64,000 nucleotides of DNA from an uncultured Bacteroides sp. (GCA_900766005.1 CAAFTU010000109.1:12138-76137); one strand, 5' to 3'. Counted from the first letter of the stretch, positions 36,992 through 46,083 are shown. Notes: generated from the letters alone by a model not told the origin. Made by a program: numbers and translations.

Positions 36992-38077
36992 CTAGCGTTT
37001 CACCAGCCCGATTTTAGCATTCAGCTTGAAATAATACACCCCGTTTTCTTTCTCCAGAAAACCGTACTTATCCTTGTCCACCGAACCCTTTTCAAAACGC
37101 GAATTCAGGAAAAGGAAATCTTCCATCACCTGCTTCTGCGACTTATGATAACCAATCACCTTTCCGCTGCCATCCACCAGCAGAATGCCTTCCACGGCCG
37201 AATCCTGCCCGTTGTAAATCTTGGCCGGACGCATGCCCAAGGCCAACGCCATCAGAAACTGCTTCACTTTAAATTCATAGAAGCGATGCTTGTTGATCAG
37301 TTCGTCTTTAATCTTCAGCGGATTGATCTGCTTGATAACCTCTGTCAGTTCGCTCACACGCGTAATGCCATCCAAGTGCATAATACGCACCATCTCGGCC
37401 AGCACACGAGGGAAATGCAAATCAATCATCAGCAGATTGCTCCGGAACACCCGATCGGCCACATCCGAATACTTCAGCACACCGCCCAGCCGCTCAATCA
37501 TCATCATGCGCTCGGCCACTTCATTGGGCGATTCGGGCAAAGCATTGATTTTGTTTACCGTGGGAGTAGCAAACTTGATGCCGCTCTGCTCGAGCTTCAA
37601 ATTAGCCGTCCGTCCCCCGTCGAGCAAAGGATTCATGGCGCTCAAGCGAGAACGTACGTTGAAACCCGTAAGCGGAGCCTCGGCATTCCAGAAAGCAACG
37701 GAGAAGTCTGTACGGTCGTCGGTCTTCGCCTCCAGGTCGAAGATATTGGCCTCATCCAGAAACTCTTCCACCCCATCGGGCGACATCACATCATTGACCG
37801 GAGAAGCCTTGACAGCCTGCAAAATCAAATCGGCTACCACACCGAAATCTTCACGCGGCATCGACTTCACCCCCGCTTCATTTTCCATGCGTATTACATC
37901 CTCTTCAATGTAATATCGCCGCGGACCGTCGTGCTCCTCACGCTGAATCATCGCTACAGGCCAACTCGTCTCTCCGGCTTTCGCTTCTTCCGTACCCAAC
38001 ACTACTTTTCCATCTGCCAGCAGGCGGAAGAAAGTATACAGTTCACACCATTCTCTTTTTGTTGCTTCAAATGCCAT
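36992..38077 (-). CDS. HpaII-family restriction endonuclease-like protein
   Basis: Cytoplasmic protein of 361 aa that I recognise as the RE_HpaII family (HpaII cuts CCGG). Segments recalled from the family are 'WPVAMIQREEHDG', 'DLEAKTDDRTDFSVAFW' and 'GFNVRSRLSAMNPLLDGG'. The last contains charged residues that could form a nuclease site, but I cannot confirm a catalytic set by eye. No methyltransferase gene lies within the window, so it is a solitary member or its partner lies elsewhere. It lies between nitroreductase and YigZ-family genes. Confidence 0.65.
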   Translation of the reverse strand: MAFEATKREWCELYTFFRLLADGKVVLGTEEAKAGETSWPVAMIQREEHDGPRRYYIEEDVIRMENEAGVKSMPREDFGVVADLILQAVKASPVNDVMSPDGVEEFLDEANIFDLEAKTDDRTDFSVAFWNAEAPLTGFNVRSRLSAMNPLLDGGRTANLKLEQSGIKFATPTVNKINALPESPNEVAERMMMIERLGGVLKYSDVADRVFRSNLLMIDLHFPRVLAEMVRIMHLDGITRVSELTEVIKQINPLKIKDELINKHRFYEFKVKQFLMALALGMRPAKIYNGQDSAVEGILLVDGSGKVIGYHKSQKQVMEDFLFLNSRFEKGSVDKDKYGFLEKENGVYYFKLNAKIGLVKR

Positions 38078-38120
38078 ATATTTTTGCTTCTTTATATTAC
38101 CTTTTTGTTACTTTATGCCA

Positions 38121-38744
38121 TCACCAGGGGGTATCTTCCTCCTCACCGGTGAAGCGCAGCGTTTCCACCTTTTCGAGCCGTGCTCTCAGCTTGGGCATCA
38201 TCGAACGGCGGATACGCAATGTCATACTACAATCCATGTCATACGCCTGCTCCAGAATTTCCGGCTCCTCCTCCTTCACAATGCGCATCACATCATTCAT
38301 AAACGGATACTCAAACATCACAGACACATCCTCATCCACCGTTTTCTCAATCACAGTCGCTGCAGCTATGGCCTCAGCCGCTGCAGCACGATAGGCGACA
38401 ATCAAGCCGCTGGTGCCTAACTTAATCCCGCCAAAATAGCGGACCACAATAATCAAGATATCCGTTAGTTCATTCGAGTTAATCTGACCCAATATAGGTT
38501 TTCCTGCTGTACCGGAAGGTTCACCGTTGTCGTTGGCACGGAAGTCTTTCCGGTCCGATCCGAGCATATAGGCGTAGCACACATGGCGAGCATCATAATA
38601 CTTCTTCTGATACGTTTCAAGATGCGCCTTTACCTCGCCAAGCGTTCGCACCGGAAGTGCGATGGCGATAAACTTACTCCGCTTCTCGGTATATATGCCT
38701 TCCGCAGGTTCAGCAATTGTTTTGTAAATATCTTCAGCAGTCAT
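38121..38744 (-). CDS. YigZ/IMPACT-family protein
   Basis: Cytoplasmic protein of 207 aa. The core motif 'FRANDNGEPSGTAGKPIL' and the following 'IIVVRYFGGIKLGTSGL' are the UPF0029/IMPACT N-terminal signatures; a C-terminal DUF1949-like domain follows. Eukaryotic IMPACT regulates Gcn2; the bacterial role is not clear. It is just upstream of the HpaII-like gene on the same strand (43-bp gap). Confidence 0.92.
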   Translation of the reverse strand: MTAEDIYKTIAEPAEGIYTEKRSKFIAIALPVRTLGEVKAHLETYQKKYYDARHVCYAYMLGSDRKDFRANDNGEPSGTAGKPILGQINSNELTDILIIVVRYFGGIKLGTSGLIVAYRAAAAEAIAAATVIEKTVDEDVSVMFEYPFMNDVMRIVKEEEPEILEQAYDMDCSMTLRIRRSMMPKLRARLEKVETLRFTGEEEDTPW

Positions 38745-39097
38745 GAGCGCAAAGATACGGCTTTAATTTCTTTTCTCCGAAAAGTTTAAAAACTAATTTT
38801 GTAACGAATCGTCACACCATGCCCGATACGCTACACAAGCCTTTCGGCTGTAACACGGCAGCCACATTCCCTCCAGGCCCAAAAACAAAAGAGAGTGTAT
38901 CGTTTACGCGACACACCCTCCCAAACACATTCATCAAAAAAACAGACTCTTCTGTCCTGACGTACTTAGGCTTTCACAAGTGAAGTACCATCTTTTTTAA
39001 TTAATCTTATATCTAATACTATGAAAAACACACTATGATAACAGCTGAAAAAAGAGAAATGTTCACAAGTCTAAGCCTTTTTTGTAGTTAAAAGAAG
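38745..39097. other. Spacer with a minus-strand terminator, no gene seen
   Basis: 353 bp. It contains the terminator at 38885-38925. On the plus strand, a Bacteroides-style leader ends in ATGAAAAACACACTATGA at 39020-39037, a start followed by a stop after five codons, which may be a decayed gene start. No RNA recognised. Confidence 0.45.
38885..38925 (-). terminator. Terminator of the pabB/pabC unit
   Basis: On the minus strand GAGGGTGTGTCG, loop CGTAAA, CGATACACTCTC then TTTTGTTTTT. Two pairs are G-T on that strand and mismatched on the other, which fixes the direction. Lies about 170 bp after the pabC stop. Confidence 0.75.
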
Positions 39098-39694
39098 TTA
39101 TAGTACCCCATAAAGATTATCTGCAGGTAAACAAAGACTTCCCCAGTCGATCATTGCATTAAAAATCATTATTTTAGAATAACGTCCCAAGTCGTCCACA
39201 AGTATGTCCTTCTCTTCTATCACCTGATGCTCAATCAAAAAGGCCCGCATGGTGCCCTTGAGCAAGGGGTGCAACGGAGTATACCATTTTTGCCCGTCAA
39301 AAAAGGCAACATTGCCGATGGAAGTATCCGTCAGGCGCCCGTCTTTCACAATCAGCACATCATCAGCCCCGTCGCGCCGGGCATAGAGGCGGTTCAACCC
39401 CTCCCGGTCCGTACTCTTATAGGTATAGTCAACGGCATCATCCACCACCAGACGCAACGTGTTCACCTGCCGCATCTGATAGGGAGTGTAAGTTACCTCC
39501 TCTATCTCCCGGCCATAAACAATGCGGCACTTGAAAATCCCCTTTTCAGACGGCACGGCAACCACCTGCTTCAAATCAACAGGAGGCTCCTCCTTCCAAA
39601 AAGCAGCGCGCGTACGGTTGCAGCGCTCCGTGTGCTGACGCAACCGGCAAATCCTGCCGTCTTCTATCCGTATCGACTCAATAAATCGGCACAT
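39098..39694 (-). CDS. pabC: Aminotransferase class IV, probable aminodeoxychorismate lyase (PabC)
   Basis: Cytoplasmic PLP enzyme of fold type IV, 198 aa, shorter than the usual 230-290. It probably releases p-aminobenzoate from aminodeoxychorismate in folate synthesis. The lysine is in 'YTYKSTDREGLNRLYARR', and the class signature 'DGRLTDTSIGNVAFFDG' and 'PLLKGTMRAFL' are present. Its start overlaps the pabB-like stop by 17 bp, which firmly supports the pathway. Confidence 0.85.
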   Translation of the reverse strand: MCRFIESIRIEDGRICRLRQHTERCNRTRAAFWKEEPPVDLKQVVAVPSEKGIFKCRIVYGREIEEVTYTPYQMRQVNTLRLVVDDAVDYTYKSTDREGLNRLYARRDGADDVLIVKDGRLTDTSIGNVAFFDGQKWYTPLHPLLKGTMRAFLIEHQVIEEKDILVDDLGRYSKIMIFNAMIDWGSLCLPADNLYGVL

Positions 39695-40679
39695 ATACCT
39701 TCTGTTTCATCTCGTTATATTCACTCAGCGCATCGCTCTGACAAGTAATTCCACCGCCGCTCTTGAAGAAAAGATGATTGTCCCGCTGCTCCACGAAACG
39801 AATCATGACCGCACTGTCCAGATTCTCTCCGTCAAAATAGCCCATGATGCCCGTGTAAAAGCCGCGTTCGTACGTTTCAGCTTGCTGAATAATCTCCGTT
39901 GTCTTCTTCTTGGGAGCTCCCGTGATAGAACCAGCCGGCAACAGACGGAACAAGAGAGTGCCCAACTGAGGATAAAAATCGGCCGGCAAGACACCCTGAA
40001 TCTCCGAGCTCGTCTGCAAGATATCCCCTCGGTTGGTATGCAGCGTATCTATGTAACGGTAGCGCGACACATGCACCCGGTCGGCTATCATACTCAAATC
40101 ATTGCGAATCAAATCTACAATGGTGGCATGTTCGGCAGCCTCTTTTTCATCCTCCATCAGACTCTGGGCAGCGTTGGGCAGAGAGGCATCTATCGTCCCC
40201 TTCATCGGATAAGAATAGACCACCCCGTTCTTGATGCGGACAAAGATTTCCGGAGAAAAGACGGTAAACGCATCTTTCACCCACAACTTATACAGAGCGT
40301 GTGAGCGCTCGTAGATAACCTTCAGTGTCAGATTGGTTTCCACCGGAGTCTCACAAGTCAGGTTGGTCAGGAAGCTGTTTCCCGCCAGGATGTGATTGCG
40401 CACAATTTGGAACGACCGCTGATAAGAATCAAACGATTCGGGATAGGTCTGCCAGGAAACGACAGAGGCCGGGTGCACCACATCCGCTCCGCTAAGAGCG
40501 GCTTCCCTTGCGTTGCTGTAGCCATTGAAATCAAACAGCAGCTCGGCGCTATCCACCGCATCCGGCTCCTCGATATACGAGGCATCCTGATTATAATTGA
40601 TTACAAAAATAAAAGGGCGGCGCAAAGCCCCCAGTTCATTCATCCGCTTTACGGACTCCTCTTTAGTATATAAACGCAT
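39678..40679 (-). CDS. pabB: Aminodeoxychorismate synthase component I (PabB)
   Basis: Chorismate-binding enzyme of 333 aa (short form lacking most of the N-terminal domain) that makes aminodeoxychorismate for folate. Motifs are 'VDLIRNDLSMIA', 'LLPAGSITGAPKKKTTEII' and 'RGFYTGIMGYFDG', as in PabB and anthranilate synthase component I; the PIAGT-type loop reads PAGSITGAP, as in PabB. No glutamine amidotransferase (PabA) is adjacent, so ammonia supply is from elsewhere. Confidence 0.9.
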   Translation of the reverse strand: MRLYTKEESVKRMNELGALRRPFIFVINYNQDASYIEEPDAVDSAELLFDFNGYSNAREAALSGADVVHPASVVSWQTYPESFDSYQRSFQIVRNHILAGNSFLTNLTCETPVETNLTLKVIYERSHALYKLWVKDAFTVFSPEIFVRIKNGVVYSYPMKGTIDASLPNAAQSLMEDEKEAAEHATIVDLIRNDLSMIADRVHVSRYRYIDTLHTNRGDILQTSSEIQGVLPADFYPQLGTLLFRLLPAGSITGAPKKKTTEIIQQAETYERGFYTGIMGYFDGENLDSAVMIRFVEQRDNHLFFKSGGGITCQSDALSEYNEMKQKVYVPIY

Positions 40680-40789
40680 AGTTAGTAATCTAAAAACGAT
40701 ATTCTACCCCACAAAAATAGTGAAAAGTAGAACAATAAAACAACGTAAAAGTAAAAAAAAGACATTCCTGCCCTGTAAGCTGTCCCCAT

Positions 40790-40828
40790 AAAAAAAGCAG
40801 TTCAGCAAGAATGCTCTTGCCGAACTGC
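40790..40828 (-). terminator. Terminator of TPR-protein gene
   Basis: On the minus strand GCAGTTCGGCAAGA, loop GCAT, TCTTGCTGAACTGC, then a T run. A 14-bp stem with one G-T pair. Confidence 0.92.
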
Positions 40829-40899
40829 ACAAATCTATAATTTTACCTAATGAACTAGAGTCGCTTACGCAATAGAATCTCTCTATGCAGACTCAACGA

Positions 40900-41634
40900 T
40901 TATTTCATCGCTTCTTTCACTTGAGGAAGCATTGCTTTCACGTTGGCATTTTCAGGAGACACCTTAGCAGCTTCTTCCAAGTATTCTACAGCTTCTTTGA
41001 AGCGAGCATCAGCCTTTGCTTTCTCAGCAGCATACTTGTCAGCATCAGAATTAGCCAAAGGAGCAGCTACCTTCAAGATGTTAGCACCGTCGTTGTAGCA
41101 CAAAACACCCAAGCTATACAATGCGTTTGTTTTGTTCTTCTTGTGATCAAAAGTAATCACTTTCTTGAAGCAGTCTTCAGCCACATCCAGCTTACCAGCC
41201 TTTTGAGCTGCCAATCCTTCTTTCAGGAAATGGAAAGTATATTCCTTGATCATTGTCTTGTTAGTGGGGAATTCCTTCAGACCAGCCTCCAGTGTAGCCA
41301 CATATTCATCTTTCTTCTTCAGCACTTCCAAAGCCAGCGCTTTACGGGCATAAGCATTGGCCGTGTTGAATTTCTTTTGAATAGCAATATCGAAATAAGT
41401 AACCGCTTCAGCATATTTCTTCACGCCATTGGCAGCAATACCACAATAATAGGCAGTAGCAGAGTCCTGATTATTAGTCTGCTTCAAATATTCACTGAAT
41501 TTAGCAAAAGCCACGGCATAGTTTTTAGCGTTGAATGCGTCGTTACCTTCTTTCTTGGTTTGGTTCGGGTCGGTTTGAGCGAAAAGGTTAGTTGCTGCAA
41601 TACAAATTGCAAAAAATAGAATTAATTTTTTCAT
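40900..41634 (-). CDS. Secreted tetratricopeptide-repeat protein
   Basis: Exported (periplasmic or outer-membrane) protein of 244 aa with a signal peptide (about 1-20, ending NLFAQ). Four to five TPR units follow (for example NDAFNAKNYAVAFAKFSEYLK and 'AVTYFDIAIQKKFNTANAY'). It is rich in lysine and alanine. TPRs suggest a scaffold for protein contacts. It is a single-gene unit with its own terminator. Confidence 0.85.
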   Translation of the reverse strand: MKKLILFFAICIAATNLFAQTDPNQTKKEGNDAFNAKNYAVAFAKFSEYLKQTNNQDSATAYYCGIAANGVKKYAEAVTYFDIAIQKKFNTANAYARKALALEVLKKKDEYVATLEAGLKEFPTNKTMIKEYTFHFLKEGLAAQKAGKLDVAEDCFKKVITFDHKKNKTNALYSLGVLCYNDGANILKVAAPLANSDADKYAAEKAKADARFKEAVEYLEEAAKVSPENANVKAMLPQVKEAMK

Positions 41635-41915
41635 AACTTTAAATGTGTTTTTAGTTGTTTTTCGCTCAAAAATAAATCATATCCCATAAACTCACAACCC
41701 TATTTACTATTTTTGATTTTTTTGAAATTAAAATAACATTTGTTATTTCTTCGTAAATAGCGCCAAATTTCAGCCTGAATAATTTGCAAAACTGAATCAT
41801 TTTTTCAATACACCCGTGCATTTTAAATAAAGCCTTACTCTTAAAAAACAAGGAATGTTTCGATACAACACAGCATTCAACACACTCTTTTAACATAGCT
41901 GTAACGAAGAGAATA

Positions 41916-42264
41916 GACTACTGCAGTGCCGGACAGCAACTGGATTTAGACGAGCTGACCCGCTCATGGCGCATCAGTCCAGACATCTATCCGGCATGGG
42001 AATCGGTGAAATATATCATTGACAAGAACCTCTATCTCGCAGCTTACGCCGGTGAAGGCCACTACAACGACATGGACATGCTTGAAATAGGACGCGGACT
42101 CACACCTGCTGAAAAATACTGAGCTCATCGCCCTCAACCAAGACCCGCTGGGCCTGCAGGCTCACGTAGCCATGCGATGCGGCGAAGGGATTGTTTTACT
42201 TTGTCTCCCTTATCTGCCAGCACGGCTTCTACCCATGAGTGAATTACCCGAAATGCCTAATTAG
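41916..42264 (+). pseudogene. Remnant of a GH27 alpha-galactosidase (deleted and frameshifted)
   Basis: From 41916 a frame reads SWRISPDIYPAWESVKYIID and then YAGEGHYNDMDMLEIGRGL, the family region with the acid/base aspartate, up to a stop at 42120. In another frame from 42118 it continues TELIALNQDPLGLQAHVA to a stop at 42264. The stretch between the two parts of a normal enzyme (the 'GMWC...SSPLLIG' region, from memory) is deleted, and both the N-terminal catalytic half and most of the C-terminal domain are missing. Clearly a dead fragment. Confidence 0.85.
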
Positions 42265-42279
42265 AAGCAGGGGTAAGCG

Positions 42280-43602
42280 TTACCGTTTCATCACCCGATA
42301 AGCTCTCATGCCCAGCAAGATAACAGAGCAGGTAAAACCTATGGGATAAGACAGCCAAATACCTGCTATCCCTTTATCGAGGAAAAACGCAATGGCATAC
42401 CCAGCCGGTATGGCTATGATGAAATAGGCCACAAACGAGATAACCATAATAGAGGTTACATCGCTGAGCCCTCTCAACGCATTGGCCAACACAATCTGAA
42501 TGCTGTCGCCAAACTGATAAGCGATCAAAATGGGCAGCAAGATAGCTACAATCTGCAGCACAGCCTCATCGTCCGTGAAATAACTTCCGATGGTGTCGCA
42601 GCATAAATACAGCAGCAGACTTAGTGTGACGGACAGCAGCACGGCCAACCCAACGCCTGCCAGTGTGACGCGACGCACATTTCGCCAATCCTGCAGCCCC
42701 TTAAACATACTGGTGCGGATGGCTACTGCCGAGCCCAATCCCAGGTAAATGGTGAAACTGACAGTAGAGACAGCAATGGCAACCTGGTGGGCAGCCAAAG
42801 CCATTCCTCCCAGCCACCCTATCATAATTGTCGTAATGCAGAAAGTTGCAGCCTCAATGCCTTGCTGAAAGGCAATGGGCCATCCAATCAGATTGAGCCT
42901 TTTCCAATAAGCCTTTCTAAAGGGTGTAACCAGAAATCCTTTCCTGAACGGCTTGTACTTTTCCTGACGCACAAACACGGCTACAAACAGCAGCAGCATA
43001 ATGATGCGGGAAAGCAATGTGCTGATGCCGGCTCCCAGCAGTCCGAGTTCCGGAAATCCGCACTTTCCGTAGATAAGAACGTAATTACCCGCAATGTTGA
43101 TGGCATTGACAAGGGTCAGTACCCACATGGATATGGAAGCATCCATAATGCCTTCCACAAATTGCCGGAAGGTGTTGGAAAGCATCACAAAAAGCACAGA
43201 AGACATCAGCACCAGATAGTAAGGCCGGATGAGCGGCATGAGTTCCTCTGGTTGTCCCAGATACCCCACATTGATATAGATAAGAAACAGCACAAGAAGA
43301 ATCAGAGCCGTGGTAGTGGTATTGGCCATCAAGCTGTTTTTCAGCCAACCACCGATGGCAATCCGTTTGTTGATGGCAATGTGTTCACCGATAATGGGGG
43401 TATAATTGAACGAAAATCCAGTGCCTAGAATGATAAAAGCATTAATCACATTGTTGACGAAAGAAGCAGCTGCCAGTTCGTCTGTGCTGTGCTGCCCCAC
43501 CATCACGGTATCTGCCAGTCCGGTGACGATATTTCCCAACTGCCCGATAATGATAGGCAATCCCAATAACACTAATGATTTGACGTGTTGTTTGTATTCC
43601 AT
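42280..43602 (-). CDS. MATE-family multidrug efflux transporter
   Basis: Inner-membrane antiporter of 440 aa with 12 hydrophobic helices in two repeats. The start 'LVLLGLPIIIGQLGNIVTGLADTVMVG' is the NorM-type opening, and the second half begins in the same style ('LIGWPIAFQQGIEAATF'). Members expel cationic drugs in exchange for sodium or protons. The gene stands alone, with hairpins in its upstream spacer. Confidence 0.92.
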   Translation of the reverse strand: MEYKQHVKSLVLLGLPIIIGQLGNIVTGLADTVMVGQHSTDELAAASFVNNVINAFIILGTGFSFNYTPIIGEHIAINKRIAIGGWLKNSLMANTTTTALILLVLFLIYINVGYLGQPEELMPLIRPYYLVLMSSVLFVMLSNTFRQFVEGIMDASISMWVLTLVNAINIAGNYVLIYGKCGFPELGLLGAGISTLLSRIIMLLLFVAVFVRQEKYKPFRKGFLVTPFRKAYWKRLNLIGWPIAFQQGIEAATFCITTIMIGWLGGMALAAHQVAIAVSTVSFTIYLGLGSAVAIRTSMFKGLQDWRNVRRVTLAGVGLAVLLSVTLSLLLYLCCDTIGSYFTDDEAVLQIVAILLPILIAYQFGDSIQIVLANALRGLSDVTSIMVISFVAYFIIAIPAGYAIAFFLDKGIAGIWLSYPIGFTCSVILLGMRAYRVMKR

Positions 43603-44057
43603 AAATGGTAATTGTTTTTTAATGACAAAATTGAACGATAAACAGACAGTCTTTCAACCCGTTGACTGAAAGACACATACCGAAGTCTGTAGCCATAGCG
43701 CTACAGAAATTTCCGGAAATAATCACGTTGAAAAAATACGAGAAACAGCCTTCTGAGACATTCTTGCCGGATGTTTGGACACATCAGCATCAGACACTCA
43801 AAAATACATGAGCAGCCTGTTGGGACCACGCGTTGTCCAGGTGAGGAACAGAATGTGGTTCAATTTATTAAGATTGGATTTATATAAAACACTATTTTTC
43901 ATCAAGGGCGCAAAGATAACACTTAATTTTGAGAAAGAAAAAAGTTATCGTTGCTATTTTAGAAAGACGACAAGCACGCTTCACCTGAAAATATAATGGA
44001 GCTATACCGCGTGTTTACACGATATTCTTGCTATCTTTACCCCAAATTTTGATATAA
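43603..44057. promoter_or_regulatory. Divergent spacer between MATE gene and DUF5714 operon
   Basis: 455 bp without a gene. Perfect inverted repeats GTCTTTCA/TGAAAGAC (43649-43674) and CTGTAGC/GCTACAG (43687-43706) lie near the MATE start and may be operators. A minus-strand box TATCTTTG at 43911-43918 can serve the MATE gene; a plus-strand TATCTTTA at 44032-44039 can serve the DUF5714 operon. Confidence 0.5.
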
Positions 44058-44753
44058 ATGAAAGAAGAATGCTTGATATGTAAAGCTCCGCTCGAATATC
44101 TGGAGACGGAAACGGAAATGGAGTGTGAACTGTGCCATCGCCATGAAATGAGTAAAACCCGATGTGTAGCCGGTCATTATGTGTGCAATGAATGTCACAC
44201 CAAAGGACTGGATTCCATTCTCGGCTATTGCATAAAGGAAAATTCCAAAAATCCCGTAGAGATTCTTCAACGGATGATGACAATGTCTTTCTGCCATATG
44301 CACGGACCGGAGCACCACACACTGGTGGGAGCAGCCTTGCTCACCGCTTACCACAATGCCGGAGGCAATATCGAACTGCTTCCAGCGTTGAAAGAAATGA
44401 TAGCCCGCAGCCGCAAAGTGCCGGGAGGTGCCTGCGGCTTTTGGGGAAGTTGCGGGGCTGCTGTCAGCACAGGAATGTTCATGTCGATTATTTCAGGAGC
44501 TACTCCCCTCACCCAAGATTCGTGGGGACAAGCCAATCTGATGACCGCACAAGCACTGACGGCTATCGGAAAGGTAGGCGGACCCCGCTGCTGCAAACGG
44601 AATTCCTATCTTTCACTGCAAGCCGCCGCCCGCTATGTGGCCGAGACAACACACATCTTGATGGAGATGAAACCAGTGGTCTGCAACAGAACACAGCAGA
44701 ACAACCAATGTATCCGACAGCGTTGTCCGTTTTATCCCTCACAGGAAGCTTAA
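44058..44753 (+). CDS. DUF5714-domain cysteine-rich protein
   Basis: Cytoplasmic protein of 231 aa. The N-terminus has a run of possible metal-binding cysteines (C5, C8, C23, C26, C36, C43, C46), like two treble-clef or zinc-ribbon units. A helical domain with 'GGACGFWGSCGAAVSTGMF' follows, and a final cysteine pair (CIRQRCPF) closes it. It matches DUF5714, which has no known function. It opens an operon with arsC and a SPASM radical-SAM gene, so a role in arsenic or thiol chemistry is possible but unproven. Confidence 0.8.
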   Translation: MKEECLICKAPLEYLETETEMECELCHRHEMSKTRCVAGHYVCNECHTKGLDSILGYCIKENSKNPVEILQRMMTMSFCHMHGPEHHTLVGAALLTAYHNAGGNIELLPALKEMIARSRKVPGGACGFWGSCGAAVSTGMFMSIISGATPLTQDSWGQANLMTAQALTAIGKVGGPRCCKRNSYLSLQAAARYVAETTHILMEMKPVVCNRTQQNNQCIRQRCPFYPSQEA

Positions 44754-44803
44754 TCCATTATATTCATCATAGAACATACATCATAAAACATACATTTACA
44801 TTT

Positions 44804-45211
44804 ATGAAAATACTGATTCTTTGCACAGGAAACCGATGCCGCAGCCAAATGGCTCAAGGCATCCTGCAAGCATGGGAACCAACATTTGAAGTCCATTCTG
44901 CAGGGGTACGGCCAGCCTCCGAAGTTCACCCGCTGGCCATACAAGTGATGAACGAAATCGGCATCGATCTCCGAGACCATTTTCCCAAGTCGGCAGACCG
45001 CTATCTGGACCAGCCGTGGGATTATGTGATTACAGTATGTGGAGGTGCACGCGATACGTGTCCTGTGTTCCAGGGAGAAGTCAGACACCGGCTACATGTC
45101 GGCTTTGATGATCCGGATGCTTTCACCGGAACGCCCGATGAAGTGCTGAAAGAATTCCGCAGAGTAAGAGATGAAATCCGCGACCGTCTGCAAAAAATAT
45201 CCTGGCAATAA
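44804..45211 (+). CDS. arsC: Thioredoxin-type arsenate reductase / low-molecular-weight phosphatase-like ArsC
   Basis: Cytoplasmic enzyme of 135 aa. The phosphate loop is C7-TGNRC-R13 (CX5R), and the 'VCGGARDTCPVF' segment gives Cys79 and Cys86. Together with Cys7 these match the three redox cysteines, seven apart for the last two, of the thioredoxin-coupled ArsC of Staphylococcus plasmid pI258. It reduces arsenate to arsenite. No arsenite exporter or ArsR is adjacent. A longer upstream frame exists, but the ATG at 44804 gives the family start. Confidence 0.88.
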   Translation: MKILILCTGNRCRSQMAQGILQAWEPTFEVHSAGVRPASEVHPLAIQVMNEIGIDLRDHFPKSADRYLDQPWDYVITVCGGARDTCPVFQGEVRHRLHVGFDDPDAFTGTPDEVLKEFRRVRDEIRDRLQKISWQ

Positions 45212-45243
45212 GCTTGCCCTGCTACCAATAAACAAAAACCGAT

Positions 45244-46083
45244 ATGATTACCCGCTGCTATCTGGAAATAACCAACTGCTGCAACCTCGACTGCGTGTTT
45301 TGCCCCAAGACCTGCCGCCCCCAGCGTCAGATGTCGCTGGCAGAATTTCATGCGCTGACGGATAAGCTGACAGGAAAAATCAAGTTCTTGTATTTTCATC
45401 TGATGGGCGAACCGCTTCTTCACCCTCTCCTGCCACAATTTATCCAGACAGCCAGACAAAAGGGATTCATACCCGTACTCACTACGAACGGTACATTACT
45501 TTCACAGAAAAAAGAGCTGCTTGATGCCTTGCCTCATAAGATACAGATTTCACTGCATGCGCATGAAGGCAATGACAGAAAAAATGCAGATGCCTACATC
45601 AACAAAGTGATGACCTTTGCCAAAGAGGCTGCGGCAAAGGGATGTATCATCGTCCTGCGATTATGGAACGAAGGTGGATACAATCAGATGAACGAAGCTA
45701 TTTTACAGTTGATAGCACAACATCAGCCTGCTCCCTGGACAGAAAGAAAAGACGGATGGAAACTTGCTGAAAATCTGTTTATCGAACACGACAATATGTT
45801 TTCCTGGCCCGATTCGAAACAGGCAGCATATGATGAACCAGAAGTTTTCTGCTATGCATTGCGCAATCAGATAGGCGTACTGGCCGACGGCACGGTAGTG
45901 CCTTGCTGCTTGGATCATGACGGAGAACTGGCATTGGGCAATTTATTCGAGCTTTCCCTTGAGGAAATCCTGTCATCGCCCCGGGCCCAAGCTATTTACC
46001 GGGGCTTTACAAACCATACGGCCGTAGAAGGCTTGTGCCAGCGATGCGGGTATTCCATCGTATCGAAACGATTCAGGAGATGA
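45244..46083 (+). CDS. Radical SAM protein with SPASM domain
   Basis: Cytoplasmic iron-sulfur enzyme of 279 aa. The cluster motif is CX3CX2C (Cys13, Cys17, Cys20), with the GEPLLHP glycine motif next and a C-terminal SPASM part ('VVPCCLDHDGELALGNL', 'GLCQRCGY'). Known SPASM members modify peptides or mature enzymes; no precursor peptide is visible nearby. Located 32 bp after arsC, third gene of the DUF5714 operon. Confidence 0.9.
   Translation: MITRCYLEITNCCNLDCVFCPKTCRPQRQMSLAEFHALTDKLTGKIKFLYFHLMGEPLLHPLLPQFIQTARQKGFIPVLTTNGTLLSQKKELLDALPHKIQISLHAHEGNDRKNADAYINKVMTFAKEAAAKGCIIVLRLWNEGGYNQMNEAILQLIAQHQPAPWTERKDGWKLAENLFIEHDNMFSWPDSKQAAYDEPEVFCYALRNQIGVLADGTVVPCCLDHDGELALGNLFELSLEEILSSPRAQAIYRGFTNHTAVEGLCQRCGYSIVSKRFRR

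Noticed and set aside
36902..38152. Plus-strand open frame of 416 codons
   Set aside because: Antisense to the HpaII-like gene and nitroreductase start; composition (His, Gln, Ile runs) is that of a shadow.
38790..38915. 41-codon minus-strand frame (MNVFGRV...)
   Set aside because: It runs across the terminator hairpin and has no ribosome-binding site.
44192..45211. 339-codon frame covering arsC with a long N-terminal extension
   Set aside because: The extension overlaps the DUF5714 gene in another frame and is basic and unstructured; arsC starts at 44804.
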